From the NCBI GenBank assembly GCA_022495005.1, contig JAGYXB010001862.1:310001-374000 (forward strand): a DNA stretch of 64,000 bases. Direction: 5' to 3'. The notes under the pieces are model-generated. The model was not told the DNA's origin. It did not search any database and saw only the letters and a program-made list of their open reading frames with translations. Shown piece after piece: positions 1 to 11,934 of this stretch; within the stretch, counting starts at the first letter, position 1; every line of letters starts with the position of its first letter. The position numbers and the translations under genes were made by a program. The DNA is from Rhyacophila brunnea. Lineage: Eukaryota > Arthropoda > Insecta > Trichoptera > Rhyacophilidae.

Positions 1-239
1 TATTTGTCAGCCAATTTTGTCAGTTGAAATCTGATATTGTATCTAAGTCTGTGTTTTAAATATAGAAGTATTTTAAAATGTCTAGTTTACGGGTTAAATT
101 ATAAATTCTTATGGAACAGATTCTCTACAACGGATATTTTCAATATATTTTGAGCGTATCTTGCGTTTATATTTAGGAAAATACATAATTAAAATTAATT
201 GCTTAATTTTATACCATCAGTGAGCTTTTGAAATTTCAT

Positions 240-366
240 CGGTTTTTGTGTACCTACCTATTCATCAGTAGTTATGTCGGATTATCTTCTTATTTCCCGT
301 AAATACATTTAACAAATGTGCTTTCTCCACAGCCTACCTGTTTCCAAAAGTCACCCTTCGCCACTG
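240..366. mobile_element. Right end of a CAGTGGCGAA-type MITE
   Basis: The segment ends in CTTCGCCACTG and is preceded by CCACAGCCTACCTGTTTCC. The same words in the same order, including an upstream TTATTTCCCGTAAATAC-like stretch, recur at 55740-55855. There the element begins with CAGTGGCAAA and ends CGCCACTG, so this is probably the right part of a short terminal-inverted-repeat element. The left end here is not clear; a possible CAGTGAGC lies near 219. No coding capacity. Confidence 0.5.
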
Positions 367-1930
367 CAATTGAGCTATGGGTACACGCATGGAAATTGAT
401 AAAGGATGATTAGATATTATATTGGATCCATATTGGTCTACAGCTCTACACCTATGTATGACCCATGTACTTACGTTAATTTAAAAAAACAAATAAAATA
501 CTGGAGGCTTTTCAGATGGGGTTATATCAGTGTGTGATGAGTATTTTCTGAACTGATCACGTCATCAATATAGGTAACGAGGTTTCAAGATGACTATGTA
601 CTTCGGCCATATTATTAAGAGAGCGACATACGATTGACAACAATTTTTAATGCAAGCTAAAGTAGAGGGCAGCAGAGGGGTAGGTACGTAGAAAGAGGTT
701 TTCTTTGCCACGGTATAATATATTTTTTTTTCAATGTTTAAGGTGTTGGTGATCTGATACAAATGGTGCAGGAATAAGAAGATGTACCTACCGCAATTTA
801 ATTTAATTAATTGGAGAAAAATTATCGTATGTATTGCAGTTTTAGACTAACTAAACAATAAAAACATCTGTACTTGACTCAAATTATATAATTTTAAAAT
901 GGTCACATTGAATGAGGATGTCTAGTGTTGACTTTTTTTACTTTTTATAATTTTCTAGCTAATTTTAAATGTATGGATAACGATTACTCTTCGTAAAACA
1001 CATTGTGAATTGAAAGGAGTCAAGCTCGAACAGACAAGAATCAATCTTCGATTGATTATTTAGTAGCTGTTTATTTTCTGGTTTGAATTTCACTGCTATC
1101 TTAAGCTCTTGTTATATATGTTCGATCTTGCAGTGGGAATTGTACTTAAAAAATATTAAATTGTCTTAAAATATTACCCACTAGTATTAGTAAAAATGTA
1201 CCAAGCTAGGTTTACTTGGTATTCTGATGAAAATGCCATAGAAAAGTCTTGAGTGTTCAACTGCGATTGTAAATATTATTATAAAGGCGTTTGCATACTT
1301 TTTTATTTTGACTGTTACGATTTTGCTGAGAACAAGAATTTCCCCCCCCCCCCCATACTATGAGTAGGTCCCTGTACACAGAGTCGATTTTATGGCGATT
1401 GAATGCCCATAAAAAATAGTTTGTATTAAAAGAAACACAACGCTAGGAGAATGATATGTATATATATTACTAAAGGTAATGAATATATTTTAAGACAAGT
1501 CCTCCGAAATTTGAAAAAAAGTCATGGAATCTGTGGAGATATGAATAATAAGTGTTGGGAAAAACGAAAAAAGTACTCAATCTTTCTCATTGAGAGATTG
1601 TTCCATAAATTAAATTTTAAAAAATACATACATTTGCACATGATTTTTTTTACAAAATATAGCCCGATGTCCAGTTTTTCGTCCATCAAAAAGTTCTGTG
1701 CGCGCAGTGCCTAATAATATTATGTGTTTATAGCCAACATTGCAACCTACTAATATACATTTTAAATATAACATACTGATAAACGTAAAGTAAATATGTC
1801 ATCATCATAGAGGACGGTATTTTTCTTATTCGTTGAATCAGTATTGTAATCATAATTAGATTGTAACATTTTGCAGAGATTCAGAGTTAAATTACTGTCA
1901 CTGAAGGTCCCATTACTCATATAATAAAAT
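367..1930. other. AT-rich non-coding stretch
   Basis: No gene, RNA or full repeat recognised. It holds a run of 13 C at 1342-1354. Short open frames at 565-762 (minus) and 1451-1714 (plus) have AT-driven composition and no recognisable domain. Confidence 0.6.
1342..1354 (+). repeat. Poly-C tract, 13 nt
   Basis: Uninterrupted run of C in a strongly AT-rich surrounding. Similar 12-nt runs occur at 21502 and 49611, all with C on the plus strand. Confidence 0.9.
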
Positions 1931-2400
1931 ATGTCTATAGAAAATGTGGGTGATAAAATCCTAGAAACAGACCTGTCCATGCCACCCCTCTGGACCCTGT
2001 CTAATAAATATAATCTCAAACAGTTTCGCGGAGGTTTAAAACGAGACAACAAAACCGTGGAAAAAAGATTGCCCATTTTAAATATGGCGACGGACTTTTT
2101 GCGCGGCAAAAGTTATCGAGCTTATCTGATGGGAATGCGAGCGGCGCTGTTGGCTTCGGAGGCTCGGGGGGTCTTGGCCCCTTGCAGCGGCCTGGAGTGC
2201 TCTGCCGAGGAAGGGGTTTTCCTGCGCTTTCCGTGGCTGTTTTGCGGAAAATTGTAGATATGGTTGTCCTCGCTTTGCCGGGCGTCGCTGGTGGGGGCGG
2301 TTACCGAGAGAGATATGACACCCCGCTGCGTTTTAGATTAACCCTCGAGCGGCTGGAATGTTACAGCTTTATTAAATATTATAGCGAGGTAAACGTTAAC
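1931..2400. other. GC-richer unique block, possibly regulatory
   Basis: The GC content rises sharply between about 2030 and 2350. A 108-codon plus-strand frame (1931-2257) and a 115-codon minus-strand frame (1762-2109) overlap here; neither has a recognisable domain, and their openness may simply reflect fewer AT-type stops. An AAATATGGCGAC word near 2083 resembles a YY1/Pho core (GCCAT). No repeat match elsewhere in the window. It could be conserved non-coding DNA or an unrecognised exon; I cannot separate these. Confidence 0.3.
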
Positions 2401-3689
2401 GAGTACCATAACTACTTCTAAAGACACACCAGCTAACCATAAACCAGCTATATAATGCTATTATCATTATTTGTGAATAAATGGATCACACATCTCCGGA
2501 GAGTTTGCGATTCTTCATAGTCAAAAGAGAAAATAATAATGTTGAGAGAATCATTATTAGCAGAAAAATTGAAAATCGTCTTGGAAAAAGTACATATTAT
2601 ATATCATATCACTTAGGTACTCGAAGGTCCCCCTAAATGAATGATAGGTACTACAGATCACGCACTAGCTTCTACTATTTGTGTAGTAGAATGCAGGGAT
2701 ACAATTATTAATATATAATGGGTGATTCAAAAAAGTGTCATAATCCTTAAAAGAGACAGGTACTTAAGAAATATTTTTTATATATAAATGTATAATTAAT
2801 TATAATACAAAGATACACAACGCAACAAAGCGTAAGGAATTACAGCGTATAAATTCATTCGACGGTTTCAAATGTCTGTGATAGCATAATTGAAATATAA
2901 TATATTTACCTACATATCGTGTAGGTGACTAACTTTATTTGATATTTCACGATTTTCAATAATTTTTAAAATTCTTTGTTGTTGCATTTGAGACTCGTCA
3001 GATTATTCAAATTTTCCCGGTATCCCTCCGGAAAAATCCGTCTCAACTTTGGTAATGATGCGGCAGACTATATTTGTCAAATAATAGATTAACGACACTA
3101 TGATATTAGTAAATGTCATAAAGTACACTAATATGTAGGTAAGACAGCTATATAGTTGGCTTGATTATGTACTAAGGTTTGGTAGATATACGTGGCAAAT
3201 AATGACGTGGTTTAATTAATGTTGAACATAATAAGTAGTGTGATAGTATTGGGCAAAAATGGACAAAGAAGGTATATTTTTTAAAACAAGAATGTTAGTA
3301 ATGCACAGGCAGGGTTGACAAATAAAACGACCGCTCCACCGCAGCGCGCTACATAGTGTGAATTTATTCATAGATTCGTATAATGAGAAACTGTAAAAAT
3401 GGACATTTTCAGCTGGTTTTATATGTTTTGATAAGGCGGTGAATATAACTTCACATTTCCGCAAAGTGCAGCTGCTCTTTTCACGTAATGCTCGTTTATT
3501 TGTGCCTTAACGCGTCGCGGGAGAAATTTAGGATTATTGAAAGTGTTGTTCGGGAAAAATAAATAGTCTGCAGAGTGCAAGTAACTAACTTTCTGAAGTA
3601 AAACACTTCCTGCTATGTATAATAAAGGATACTGTTTAAAATTTAGTAAGCAATTTCCTGCATAAACATCTAGACATCAACTCAGGTAT
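2401..3689. other. AT-rich non-coding stretch
   Basis: Nothing recognised. A minor GC-richer patch with a minus-strand open frame lies at 3216-3464. A small hairpin, CTTCTACTATTTGTGTAGTAGA, sits near 2669-2690. Confidence 0.55.
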
Positions 3690-3714
3690 CAACAGATCAC
3701 CTTGGTAATTTTGG

Positions 3715-3800
3715 AACAAAAGAAAGAACGCTCGGTCTCTGATCAGTTGCGGGCTCGAATCCTGTGACTAGATAAAATTTATTTATTGTTTTTAAAATAG
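3715..3800 (+). mobile_element. tRNA-head fragment of a decayed SINE
   Basis: GGGCTCGAATCC near 3750 is one base from a pol III box B (GGTTCGANTCC). It is preceded by CGCTCGGTCTCTGATC, which looks like the anticodon region of a tRNA head, and followed by CTGTGACTAGATAAAA and AT-rich sequence. No target duplication or second copy was found, so family and limits are uncertain. Confidence 0.38.
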
Positions 3801-5649
3801 GTACCTAAGTGTTTATAGTATATATATTTAAATAATTTAAAATTTGTTTTTACAATCTATTGATTTTAAATGAAATTTTTATCTTCAATAAAGCCGATTT
3901 TCAAGTCATTATCTTTTACATGAAAATTATTGTGTATTTTCATTATGGTAGGACATTTATTATCTTAGTATAACAATAATGACACATATCCAGCCAACTA
4001 TGGAACAATGGCACAACCTACGTCTCTAAAGCTGTGGATAATCCCAAAAACAATTGAATTCAATATATTAATTGAGTCAGTAAATACTTGGTAGAATTCC
4101 ATTTTACAAAATGATAGAATACATTTTATTAAACTCTATAAGATTTATTAAGTCGATAACGTATACTTAAGCGTAATCAAGTAATTTATTCGTGTACTCT
4201 TGATAATGGTGGTACAACCGAAATAGTTATCGACTTAAAAATACCTGTAGAGTTTAATTCAATATGTTTGGATTTAGAAAAATTATTCAATGGGATCCTA
4301 AACAGTCATTTATAGTAAAAAGTTTTTTTATGTTACCGTTGTTAATACCAATATAATAAATTAGCTTTTTTATTTATGGCATTAAAGTACTCGGTAATAA
4401 TTGGTTGCTTCAATCAAATTCATTCACACCGTTCGTTTTTCCATTTTGAAATGCCAATTATTATTGAAGTTTCTAACAATGTAAACAATGTTATTATTTT
4501 ATCTTAAAGATGTAAATAATTTTACATGAAAACTTGATAACTAACACATAACTTGAAAAAAAATGTAGGTATAGTAAAACAAATAGAATAAATTATTATA
4601 GACTAGTTGCATGATATTACTGAATCTGGTGAAAGAAAATTGACTTGATATTTAGTAGTGAACAATAAGATATGTGTGTGGTAATATTACTTAATAGTGG
4701 GTTATTATTATCATATACATATCACTATTAATAACTTATTTGAAACTAAGGTTACAGGATTCAGTTTTCTTACTCCACACGTTAGTTAAATACGCATTTT
4801 TTTATGACGTATGCTCGTCAAAAATCTGAATTTAAATTGATCATAAACCGAAAGAGAAAATATGTTTTTATTTATTCAATACGTAATGCAGATGAGAATA
4901 ACACGTTTTTCTTTTGTTTTTCAAATCTATCATCGAGTATTCAGTAGAAATAATATATTTCAATATTGAAATATTCGACTCGACGAAGAATGCAATACCT
5001 CTCTCTAAATATCCCTTCTATTTTTATATAATGATACCTATGTATATATTATAAATACTAACGAACATTATATAATATTATATCGTTCATAAGTACGTAA
5101 TTATTTGTAAAATTACCAATAGAGATCGTTCCTTGAGTGGAATCAGTACCAATTGTACGCACATTAAAAGCACAAACAAAATTAAGACTCAATTGTTAAA
5201 AGATGGCTACTCAGGCGGCTTTGGTCTGGTATGCAGTCTGGTTGAAGATGGTTCACAAGATGTTGAGATGTCGCCTCCAGTGACGGTAATTCGTTTGTCG
5301 GAAGATCACCTCCTCTTTACCACTAATGTCACCATTATGAAAATGTTCACCAAAGTTCAACTTCCTAATCTCGCGGTATAATCCGCCCGCAGAGGAGCTT
5401 AACCGCTAAGTAGACCAGGTGATTTTAATTTCATAAACAGTAAAAATACATGAAATTAATAATAATTACTTTTCAAGTCGGCTCGTTATAAAATATTTAT
5501 TTATAAGTAAGTAGAAAATAGATTGCACTGTCATTATTTTAATAATAATAAAATAAAACTGTAGATACGACAGTGAGTATTTATTACGTGAGTACCTAGT
5601 TATGTTAACTAAGTTAACTCATTATCTTGTTATATTTAATATTGTTTTA
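3801..5649. other. AT-rich non-coding stretch with one small inverted repeat
   Basis: Apart from the inverted-repeat element at 4129-4258, no feature was recognised. The open frame at 5133-5381 has no recognisable domain; its sequence is somewhat less AT-rich than its surroundings. Confidence 0.5.
4129..4258. mobile_element. Small terminal-inverted-repeat element (MITE-like)
   Basis: The left end TTAAACTCTATAAG...AAGTCGATAAC is matched by the right end GTTATCGACTTAAAAATACCTGTAGAGTTTAA read on the other strand. The repeat arms are about 30 bp and surround an AT-rich core of about 70 bp. No coding capacity. Target duplication is not clear because the flanks are AT-rich. Confidence 0.6.
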
Positions 5650-5815
5650 TTATAATCCGAGGTGAACTATTTGGTAGAGTAATCATTTCTACAGATATAA
5701 GTCGTGGTTGCGATCTCACGGTTGACACAAATGCATGATGAATTTTCAATGTATATTTTTTGATGCAGTGCATGGACCCATTGGGTTGGTTGAATAATTA
5801 ACGACCATACGTATA
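5650..5815 (+). mobile_element. Decayed SINE-like repeat, copy 1
   Basis: TTTGGTAGAGTAATCAT followed by GTGGTTGCGATCTCAC resembles decayed pol III A and B boxes. The following TTTTCAATGTATATTTTTTGA and GAATAATTAACGACCATA are shared in order with the segment at 9620-9755. The shared tail is the main evidence; the tRNA origin is inference. Confidence 0.35.
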
Positions 5816-6689
5816 GGTAATTAATATGCTCCGCTTAGGAAAAAAATGTTTTTACTTAGATACTTATAAATATACACTATTAGATTTTGATATTTATAAC
5901 GAGTATTGCAAATGTTTGTGTATATGTATGTATATGTATATTAGGCGTTGACGTATTTTCATACCACCTTTTCTTCGATTATAGTTATCTGATTGAAACA
6001 ATTGATTTAAAAAAAATGAAAGAATTGGTATATTACTGAAATACCTAATCAACGATGGATTGTATTCAATAACGTTTAATATACATATTAATAATTGGAA
6101 AAGCATCGAAAATACGTCCGTCAAAGATGCAATTTTATTTTATTGACCAATTATCATCGGTAAAATTAATATAAGCTTATTAAAAAAAATATATTATTTT
6201 ATTTCATTCATGATATATTTATTTTGTTGTTAACAAGTCGATAATTTAATTAGTCAATTTAATAATTAAAATGCAATACAAATAGTCTTAGCATTACAGT
6301 GTAAATTATTTTTTTTACACAGAAGTAAGGTTCGTTGATCTTACAGGATAATTTGTTTCACCTGTTTCGAATGTTCTATATTTACAAGTCTATTCTAGAA
6401 TCGAACACCTCCTCGCAAATTATGCTGCTCTGATACTTAAAAATAATTTGTGTCGAATTTTGGTGTCATATTACTTTCCTAAAGAGGTTGTAGTTTTAAA
6501 AATTGGATTCTTCACTTGAGTTAAGAATTAGAAGTTGACTTAAGTAGTCGAGTCAGTTTTATATATACTTATATAATTATTTGTTATAGATAATAAACGA
6601 ATGATGAAATCTAACAATGTAAAGCAGTGGTTAAGAAATAAATTTTTACCACAAAAAAAAACTACAAAGTAATTATAAAATATTAAATT
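5816..6689. other. AT-rich non-coding stretch
   Basis: No gene, RNA or repeat recognised. The open frame at 5894-6124 (minus) is low-complexity. Confidence 0.6.
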
Positions 6690-7010
6690 AATATCGCGAT
6701 TTCTTGTGGCATTGGTAACCCCTTCGGAATAATTCCGACGCAGCATCCTCCCCGCGCATCCAGCGATGGCGTCGCATTATTAAGATAAAACATAATAACA
6801 GTCACGTGGCGCTGAAATATAAATACAAAACGCCCACTCTGATCTCGCACAAACACGTTACATAATTCCGGCGTTATCTTTCCGGCCGTTATACGACCGT
6901 TAAACGAAAACAACGGATTAGGAGGCGCCCCGTTACGCCGTTGGCGGCGCACGCTGAGCATTAGATGCATATCTCGCGCCCTAACGGATTACGGGAGGCT
7001 TTTGTCATAT
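6690..7010. other. GC-richer unique block, possibly regulatory
   Basis: The block contains many CG dinucleotides, for example around GGCGTTATCTTTCCGGCCGTTATACGACCG, and no match elsewhere in the window. A 95-codon minus-strand frame (6683-6970) spans it without a recognisable domain. It resembles other GC islands in the window and may be conserved non-coding DNA. Confidence 0.3.
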
Positions 7011-7234
7011 AACGTTACATGGTGGACCAGAGCTGTATTTCGGACATACACTTAGATATAACATCTTTATACATCAGGTTTCATTTCATAATTATATTAC
7101 TTGTATTATCATATTCAATGATTTATATAAGCTGCTGACATCCCGATGTACATATAGCATGTGTGGAATTAGGCTCCTCCATGAACAGTGGGAGAAGCCG
7201 AGAATTCGAAATTGATACAAGAATAATTAATTGT

Positions 7235-7690
7235 TAGGCAAGAAATATTGCTTCGGTCTAATCAAGGGAATGCCTTCCAAGGCATTGGACCGACTTGACA
7301 TGATGTATTCTGTACAAAACACTAATATGATCGGTTGTCATATTGTGTGGCTTAGAAACGTCATGGTTAAGCGTGTTGGGCTCATTTAAGCAGAGCATGC
7401 TGTGTGGTATATTCGGACCTAACAATAACACACAGTCGGGGTGGAGACAAATATGCCACTAAGAGCTGTACGCTTTGTATGGAAGGCTGCATATGGTACA
7501 GTTTATCAAATTGGGTCATATTATACAGAAGATGGACGAGTAACGCATGACAAATAAACTAACATTTGGGAAGTACGTAGACCTGGTCGACCTCATATAA
7601 GATAGAATGGATAGACCTTAGTCATCCTAAACTGGAAGAAAGAAGATACTGGAGGTAGCCAAGACCCACATAGGGTTGTAACGCTAGGAA
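7235..7690 (+). pseudogene. LINE reverse-transcriptase C-terminal tail, decayed
   Basis: Fragments in shifting plus-strand frames resemble the region downstream of the reverse-transcriptase domain in non-LTR elements. In order they give a YFGLIKGMPSKAL-like piece, a GxETSW-like piece, MLCGIFGP, ELYALYG and IKLGHII, then GRPHIR and a final WKKEDTGGSQD-like stretch. This matches the typical order 'LLYGSETW ... MLxxIFGP ... ELYxLY ... RLKWxGHIxR ... GRPxxRW'. Several stops and frame changes make it non-functional. No poly-A tail or target duplication was resolved. A LINE origin is well supported; the clade is not. Confidence 0.65.
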
Positions 7691-7699
7691 TCAGGTGTA

Positions 7700-9619
7700 C
7701 CTATAGTTGGCAATAAATCGATCTCCTTTTTGTGAGTGCGAATAAATCCAAGCCACTGAGTACTTATGGGTCACTGAGTTATTGAGACCTGCGGCCTGTA
7801 GGACTTTCTACCATCCACCAAGCTGATGTAGCTGGAAATACGCTGGCATTGTTAAGAATATATTAACATATATAAGTAAAGAAGCAAATAGACGTTCGTA
7901 GAAGTAGAAATTGTGAATGGTCAGTAAGTAGAAAATACAATAATAATTGTAAAACGTATTATGAAAGTGAATAGGCTACAACTAGTATTCCCTGATTCAT
8001 AATACATTTACAATTACGTAGATATGGGTACGCGTATTAATTAACAAAAAATCTCATGAGTAGGTACCTACCTACTGCGTGAAAATTATTGGAAAATTTA
8101 ATAATGTTCAAACATTGTTAATTCCGTCTCAGAGTTAAAATTAAAATGTATTAGCACATGACGAGATAATATTATAATGTAATTTGTCACGTGACCTAAG
8201 TTTTCTCAGTATATTCATGTGTACATTCCATCAGTTACTTTCAAATTATGTCAGCTCCCAGATTGAAGGTTTTCAACATACACTTATTTGAAGGTTTTCT
8301 GATAATATTTTAAGTGACACATCTATAATCAAAAAGGCTTTTAATGATCTACTTTTCAATTTATACATTATATTTATTCTTTAATAGTTTGGTTACACAG
8401 TAACCACAGCAAGTTTCTGTTTTTTTAAGTATGAACATGTGAGTTAACATTAGCTTCTACAGTATTCAATATATCTTTTCTTTGATAAAATGAAATAAAA
8501 AAATAATAAAACTTACGAAATATTTCATTAATTCAATTTATAAAGTCCTAAATACGGTACTGTGCTTATTTAACCGACACTGATGTGATTTCGGACAAGA
8601 CCAAATACAAAGACGTCCTAGCAGTAGAAATATGTCACTCATTCACATATTTAACATTATAAATATGTCTTAAGGTTCAAATAGACTATATGACGATCGG
8701 GCACATATATGCTAAGAGCGTTTTAGTGTCTATGATCAAATCTATGCCATTCCGACATATTATACATATTTATTGTATGACAGCTATGACATCCTATTTA
8801 CACTGTGTGACACAGGACGCCAATATAAGAAACGGGTTTTTCGATATATATGACCGATCGTTATAGAGTGTATTTGAAGCATTACATATGGCTGTGAAAA
8901 CCTACGTGATCGATTAGCCAAGTGCTATAATAGCATATTTTAATGTAGGTATTACTATTATTATTTTATTGAATTGTTATTATTAGACTTCTTGTAAAAC
9001 TATATAAATATAAATTTTATATTTTGTGCAGATTTTTTATTAAACCAATATAATAATAATTATTATAGTATTTAAGTTATGAGTTTATCACAATAAAATT
9101 GTGCCGACGCCACTGGCGGGCTGTGAATATATTTTAATCAAAACCGAGTTTATTGCTTACGTTAGAAGGTTTGGCGGCATATTGTTTTTCGTAATGAAGG
9201 ATAGTTTGCAGCTTAGAGCCTACATATTACGTCACAAAGTTGGGATAATCTTTATTGAACGTGATGTATCTATCGCTGATTAAAGGTTCAATTTTAAATT
9301 GATTTTGGGCCACACTGCTGTGAAAATAATGAAACTCGAAAAGATGCCTGCTATAGAATAAAGCTCTTATTGGGTTTTAAAAGCTTGCATAGTATATAGT
9401 ATGCAAATAGATATTCGATAGTTGTATTCTTTGTATGTACTTACCTAATATAACTACAGCTTTACTATCGGATTATGAAGACGTCTACATACCGGTCAGA
9501 GATTAAAACGTAGTAGGTAGACACTTGCTGGCGACAATCACAGCAGAAAAATTGTTTAAATTAAATAGATTTGTAGTATGTAGGTATTCAGTACTTCGTG
9601 TGAATCTAAGGTGGTTTTA
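7700..9619. other. AT-rich non-coding stretch
   Basis: Nothing recognised. The open frame at 9101-9283 has no recognisable domain. Confidence 0.6.
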
Positions 9620-9760
9620 TTGGTACAGCTTCCGTTTGCAAAGTAGTGGACCGCTGGTCCCATCCTGTGGTTGATATATATGTTGATTTTTCAATGTATG
9701 TTTGATTAGACTTTCGCTCGAATGAATAATGACCATTATAAAAATCGATGTTTTTTTTTA
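9620..9760 (+). mobile_element. Decayed SINE-like repeat, copy 2
   Basis: Shares GATTTTTCAATGTATGTTTGA and a following GAATGAATAATGACCATTA with 5735-5810, in the same order and orientation. The preceding CTGGTCCCATCCTGTGG could be a ruined box B region. No target duplication was found. Confidence 0.35.
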
Positions 9761-9827
9761 AATAAATATAAATAATATTAAGACTTTGAATTAGTCAAAA
9801 ATATCTATGTTAAAACCAAGAGATATA

Positions 9828-11499
9828 GGGGAACTGTACCGAATATGGGATACGTTCCTAATACTGGATACCAGACTTCCTGGAGAAGTAAGCAGTATCA
9901 TCTAGCGAAAAGTTTACATAACGTTTGCTACTTGGTAAATAACACGACTTGCTTAGATATATCGAAGTATTTGTGAGAAATGGTGATACGAGGTGATTTA
10001 CAGATTTTTGTCGTCAGCAGAGTTTTTGAAATAGTGGCCTTTTAGATACGATTTGGCACAGGTAAGGTTTTAAATTAGTACTATTATGTTTTTGTTGCTA
10101 TAGTATACATATGTTGGATGGGTTTAGGGTATGTTATAAGTATGGAAACGTATTCATAAAAAAAACAATGAGAGTTTCATTTAGGCGTACTTGGTTCTCA
10201 ATATTGGATACTAGGTGCGTCCTAATATTGGATATCCAGTATTGGGATACAGCATTATGGGGATTTAATTTTCTCTACAAAGTTTCTTTTTTTGTTGTTG
10301 TTCAGTTTAAGCATGTCTGAACAATCGTGGAAACGATGATAATGCCATTAAAACAAGTAAATGGGCAATCTAAAAGCATCGAAGATGTTTGCTGTACCTC
10401 GCTCGACATTAAAAAAATATGTTAAAAAGAAAACAATTACTGTTAATCAATTGATAAACCCAAAGTTGGGACATAAACCAACGCTCAACGCAGAGCTAGA
10501 GGCTTAGTACGTGGATTCTGACTTCGCCCTGCAAGAGTTTCAAAACCAATATAATTTGAGCACGAGCAATCTTGATGTGGTCGATGCAATTGATGCTGGC
10601 TTGGGAGAAAAACAAATCGAAGGAGCAACAGTAGCACCACCTAAATTATTACCATTACCCCTGCAAATATCAGTCCAGTGCCTCAACTCAAATCCCATAC
10701 TGCAGCAGGCAGATCCAGACAGAGACCATCAACCTTGATCACTGGTTCACCATACAAACACGAACTTGAAATACAAACAAAAAAAAAAACAAGCTCCGGT
10801 GAAGATAGACAAAGGAAAGCCTCTAAAAGGGAAAACTATTAAAAAAATCTCAACGAAAACGTGCAGACTCAAGCTCATCAGAAAGTCAAAATGAACTGAT
10901 TTTTCTCGAAAGTGGTGACGAAGACACTAATGATGAAGACGTTGAATGTATTTTTTGTAACAGTTCGTACTCAAATGACGTTGACAGAGAGAAATGGATA
11001 CGATGCATTGTTTGTTTTAAATGGTTTCACGAGTTATATGCTGGGGTAGATTGTGATTGACTTCATTTGTGAAATATGCCTGATCCAATAAGCATTTTCA
11101 TTGTTTTGTCACCAAATCATTCTTATAAGACAACATATTATTCATTATTGCGTATGCGTGACATTTTCTCCGATAAATAAATAAATAAATATAGTAACAT
11201 GTTTTCTTATTTTTGCGAAAAAGTTGTTTCCTAATATTGGATATCCAGTATTAGGGAACACATGTCCCTAATACTGGATATCCAATATTGGGACACATTT
11301 TTTTTTGACAATTTTATTCTACAAATTACTTAAATAAATAATAATAAATCTAAGCCTCTTATTAACACTTTGATTAATGTAACATGTGATTATAGGTTAA
11401 ATTCCTAACATGTACGCAAAAATTCAATGCTTAATAATGTCTACTACTATTTTTAATTATTTTTCAACAAAAAGTATCCAGTATTCGGTACAGTTCCCC
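9828..11499 (+). mobile_element. Internally deleted pogo/Tigger-like DNA transposon
   Basis: The element starts GGGGAACTGTACCGAATA and ends with its inverted copy TATTCGGTACAGTTCCCC (one or two mismatches), flanked on both sides by TA (9826-9827 and 11500-11501). A TA target is what Tc1/mariner/pogo elements use. Inside lie relics of a transposase: a psq-type helix-turn-helix near the left and a PHD-like zinc finger near the right, with no catalytic DDE domain between them. A repeated word, CCTAATATTGGATATCCAGTATT, occurs below both ends (about 9860, 10195-10255, 11228-11300), as expected of subterminal transposase-binding repeats. Non-autonomous, length 1672 bp. Confidence 0.85.
10323..11085 (+). 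pseudogene. Broken pogo-family transposase: HTH plus PHD-like finger, DDE core missing
   Basis: The N-terminal part (10323-10505) reads NRGNDDNAIK, then after a frameshift KASKMFAVPRSTLKKYVK and LGHKPTLNAELEA, ending at a stop. This is the layout of a psq helix-turn-helix followed by the 'LGRKPTLxxELE' linker of pogo/Tigger transposases. Next comes a 75-codon frame (10511-10738) rich in P, L and Q, then after another shift RPSTLITGSPYKHELE, a typical post-catalytic linker. The C-terminus has a CIFC (from 10947), CIVCFKWFH and, in a shifted frame, DFICEICL, giving a PHD-like C4-H-C3 pattern. The whole DDE catalytic domain, normally 200 or more residues, is absent, and several stops and frameshifts interrupt what remains. 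Confidence 0.75.
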
Positions 11500-11509
11500 T
11501 ACTCCCAAT

Positions 11510-11934
11510 ACGCTAAACCAAGAGATGTCACGGTGACTTGAAACTTTCGAGATGTGGCTGTATAGACGCATCCTCAAAATTCCTTGGACTGACCGTGTGA
11601 CAAAATAAATGCTGAAGTTCTCAATCGAATGGGGAAGGACCGAGAAGTTCTACGTAGTATCAAAACCAGGAAACAACAGTACCTCGGCCACATTATGAGA
11701 GGACAAAACTACAGTATTCCCCAACTTGTCATTCAAGGAAAGATCAATGGTAAACGTAGCAGAGGACGGCGCCGCATTTCGTGGCTTAAGAACCTTCGTA
11801 ATTGGTACGAGTGCAGCTCCACTGAAGTGTTCCGGGTAGGAGATGACAAAGCTAAGATCGCCTTGATGGTGGCCGACCTCCGCTTGGGGATGGCACGACA
11901 AAAAAAAGAAAACATAGAAAACTTAATAAACTAA
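11510..11934 (+). pseudogene. LINE ORF2 C-terminal tail with one frameshift
   Basis: The first part reads TLNQEMSR, stop, LETFEMWLYRRILKIPWTDRVT. After a one-base frame change come NAEVLNRMGKDREVLRSIKTRK, YLGHIMRG, a QGKINGKRSRGRRRISWL segment and NLRNWYECSSTEVFR. This order is characteristic of the region after the reverse transcriptase in many insect non-LTR elements. The stop at 11932-11934 is probably the natural end. The 5' end is truncated immediately downstream of the pogo-like element, which probably inserted close to or into this copy. No clear poly-A tail; AT-rich sequence follows. Confidence 0.85.

Noticed and set aside
1762..2257. Overlapping frames of 108 and 115 codons on opposite strands as exons
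   Set aside because: No recognisable protein similarity and both strands are open at once, which fits fewer stops in GC-richer DNA better than two genes.
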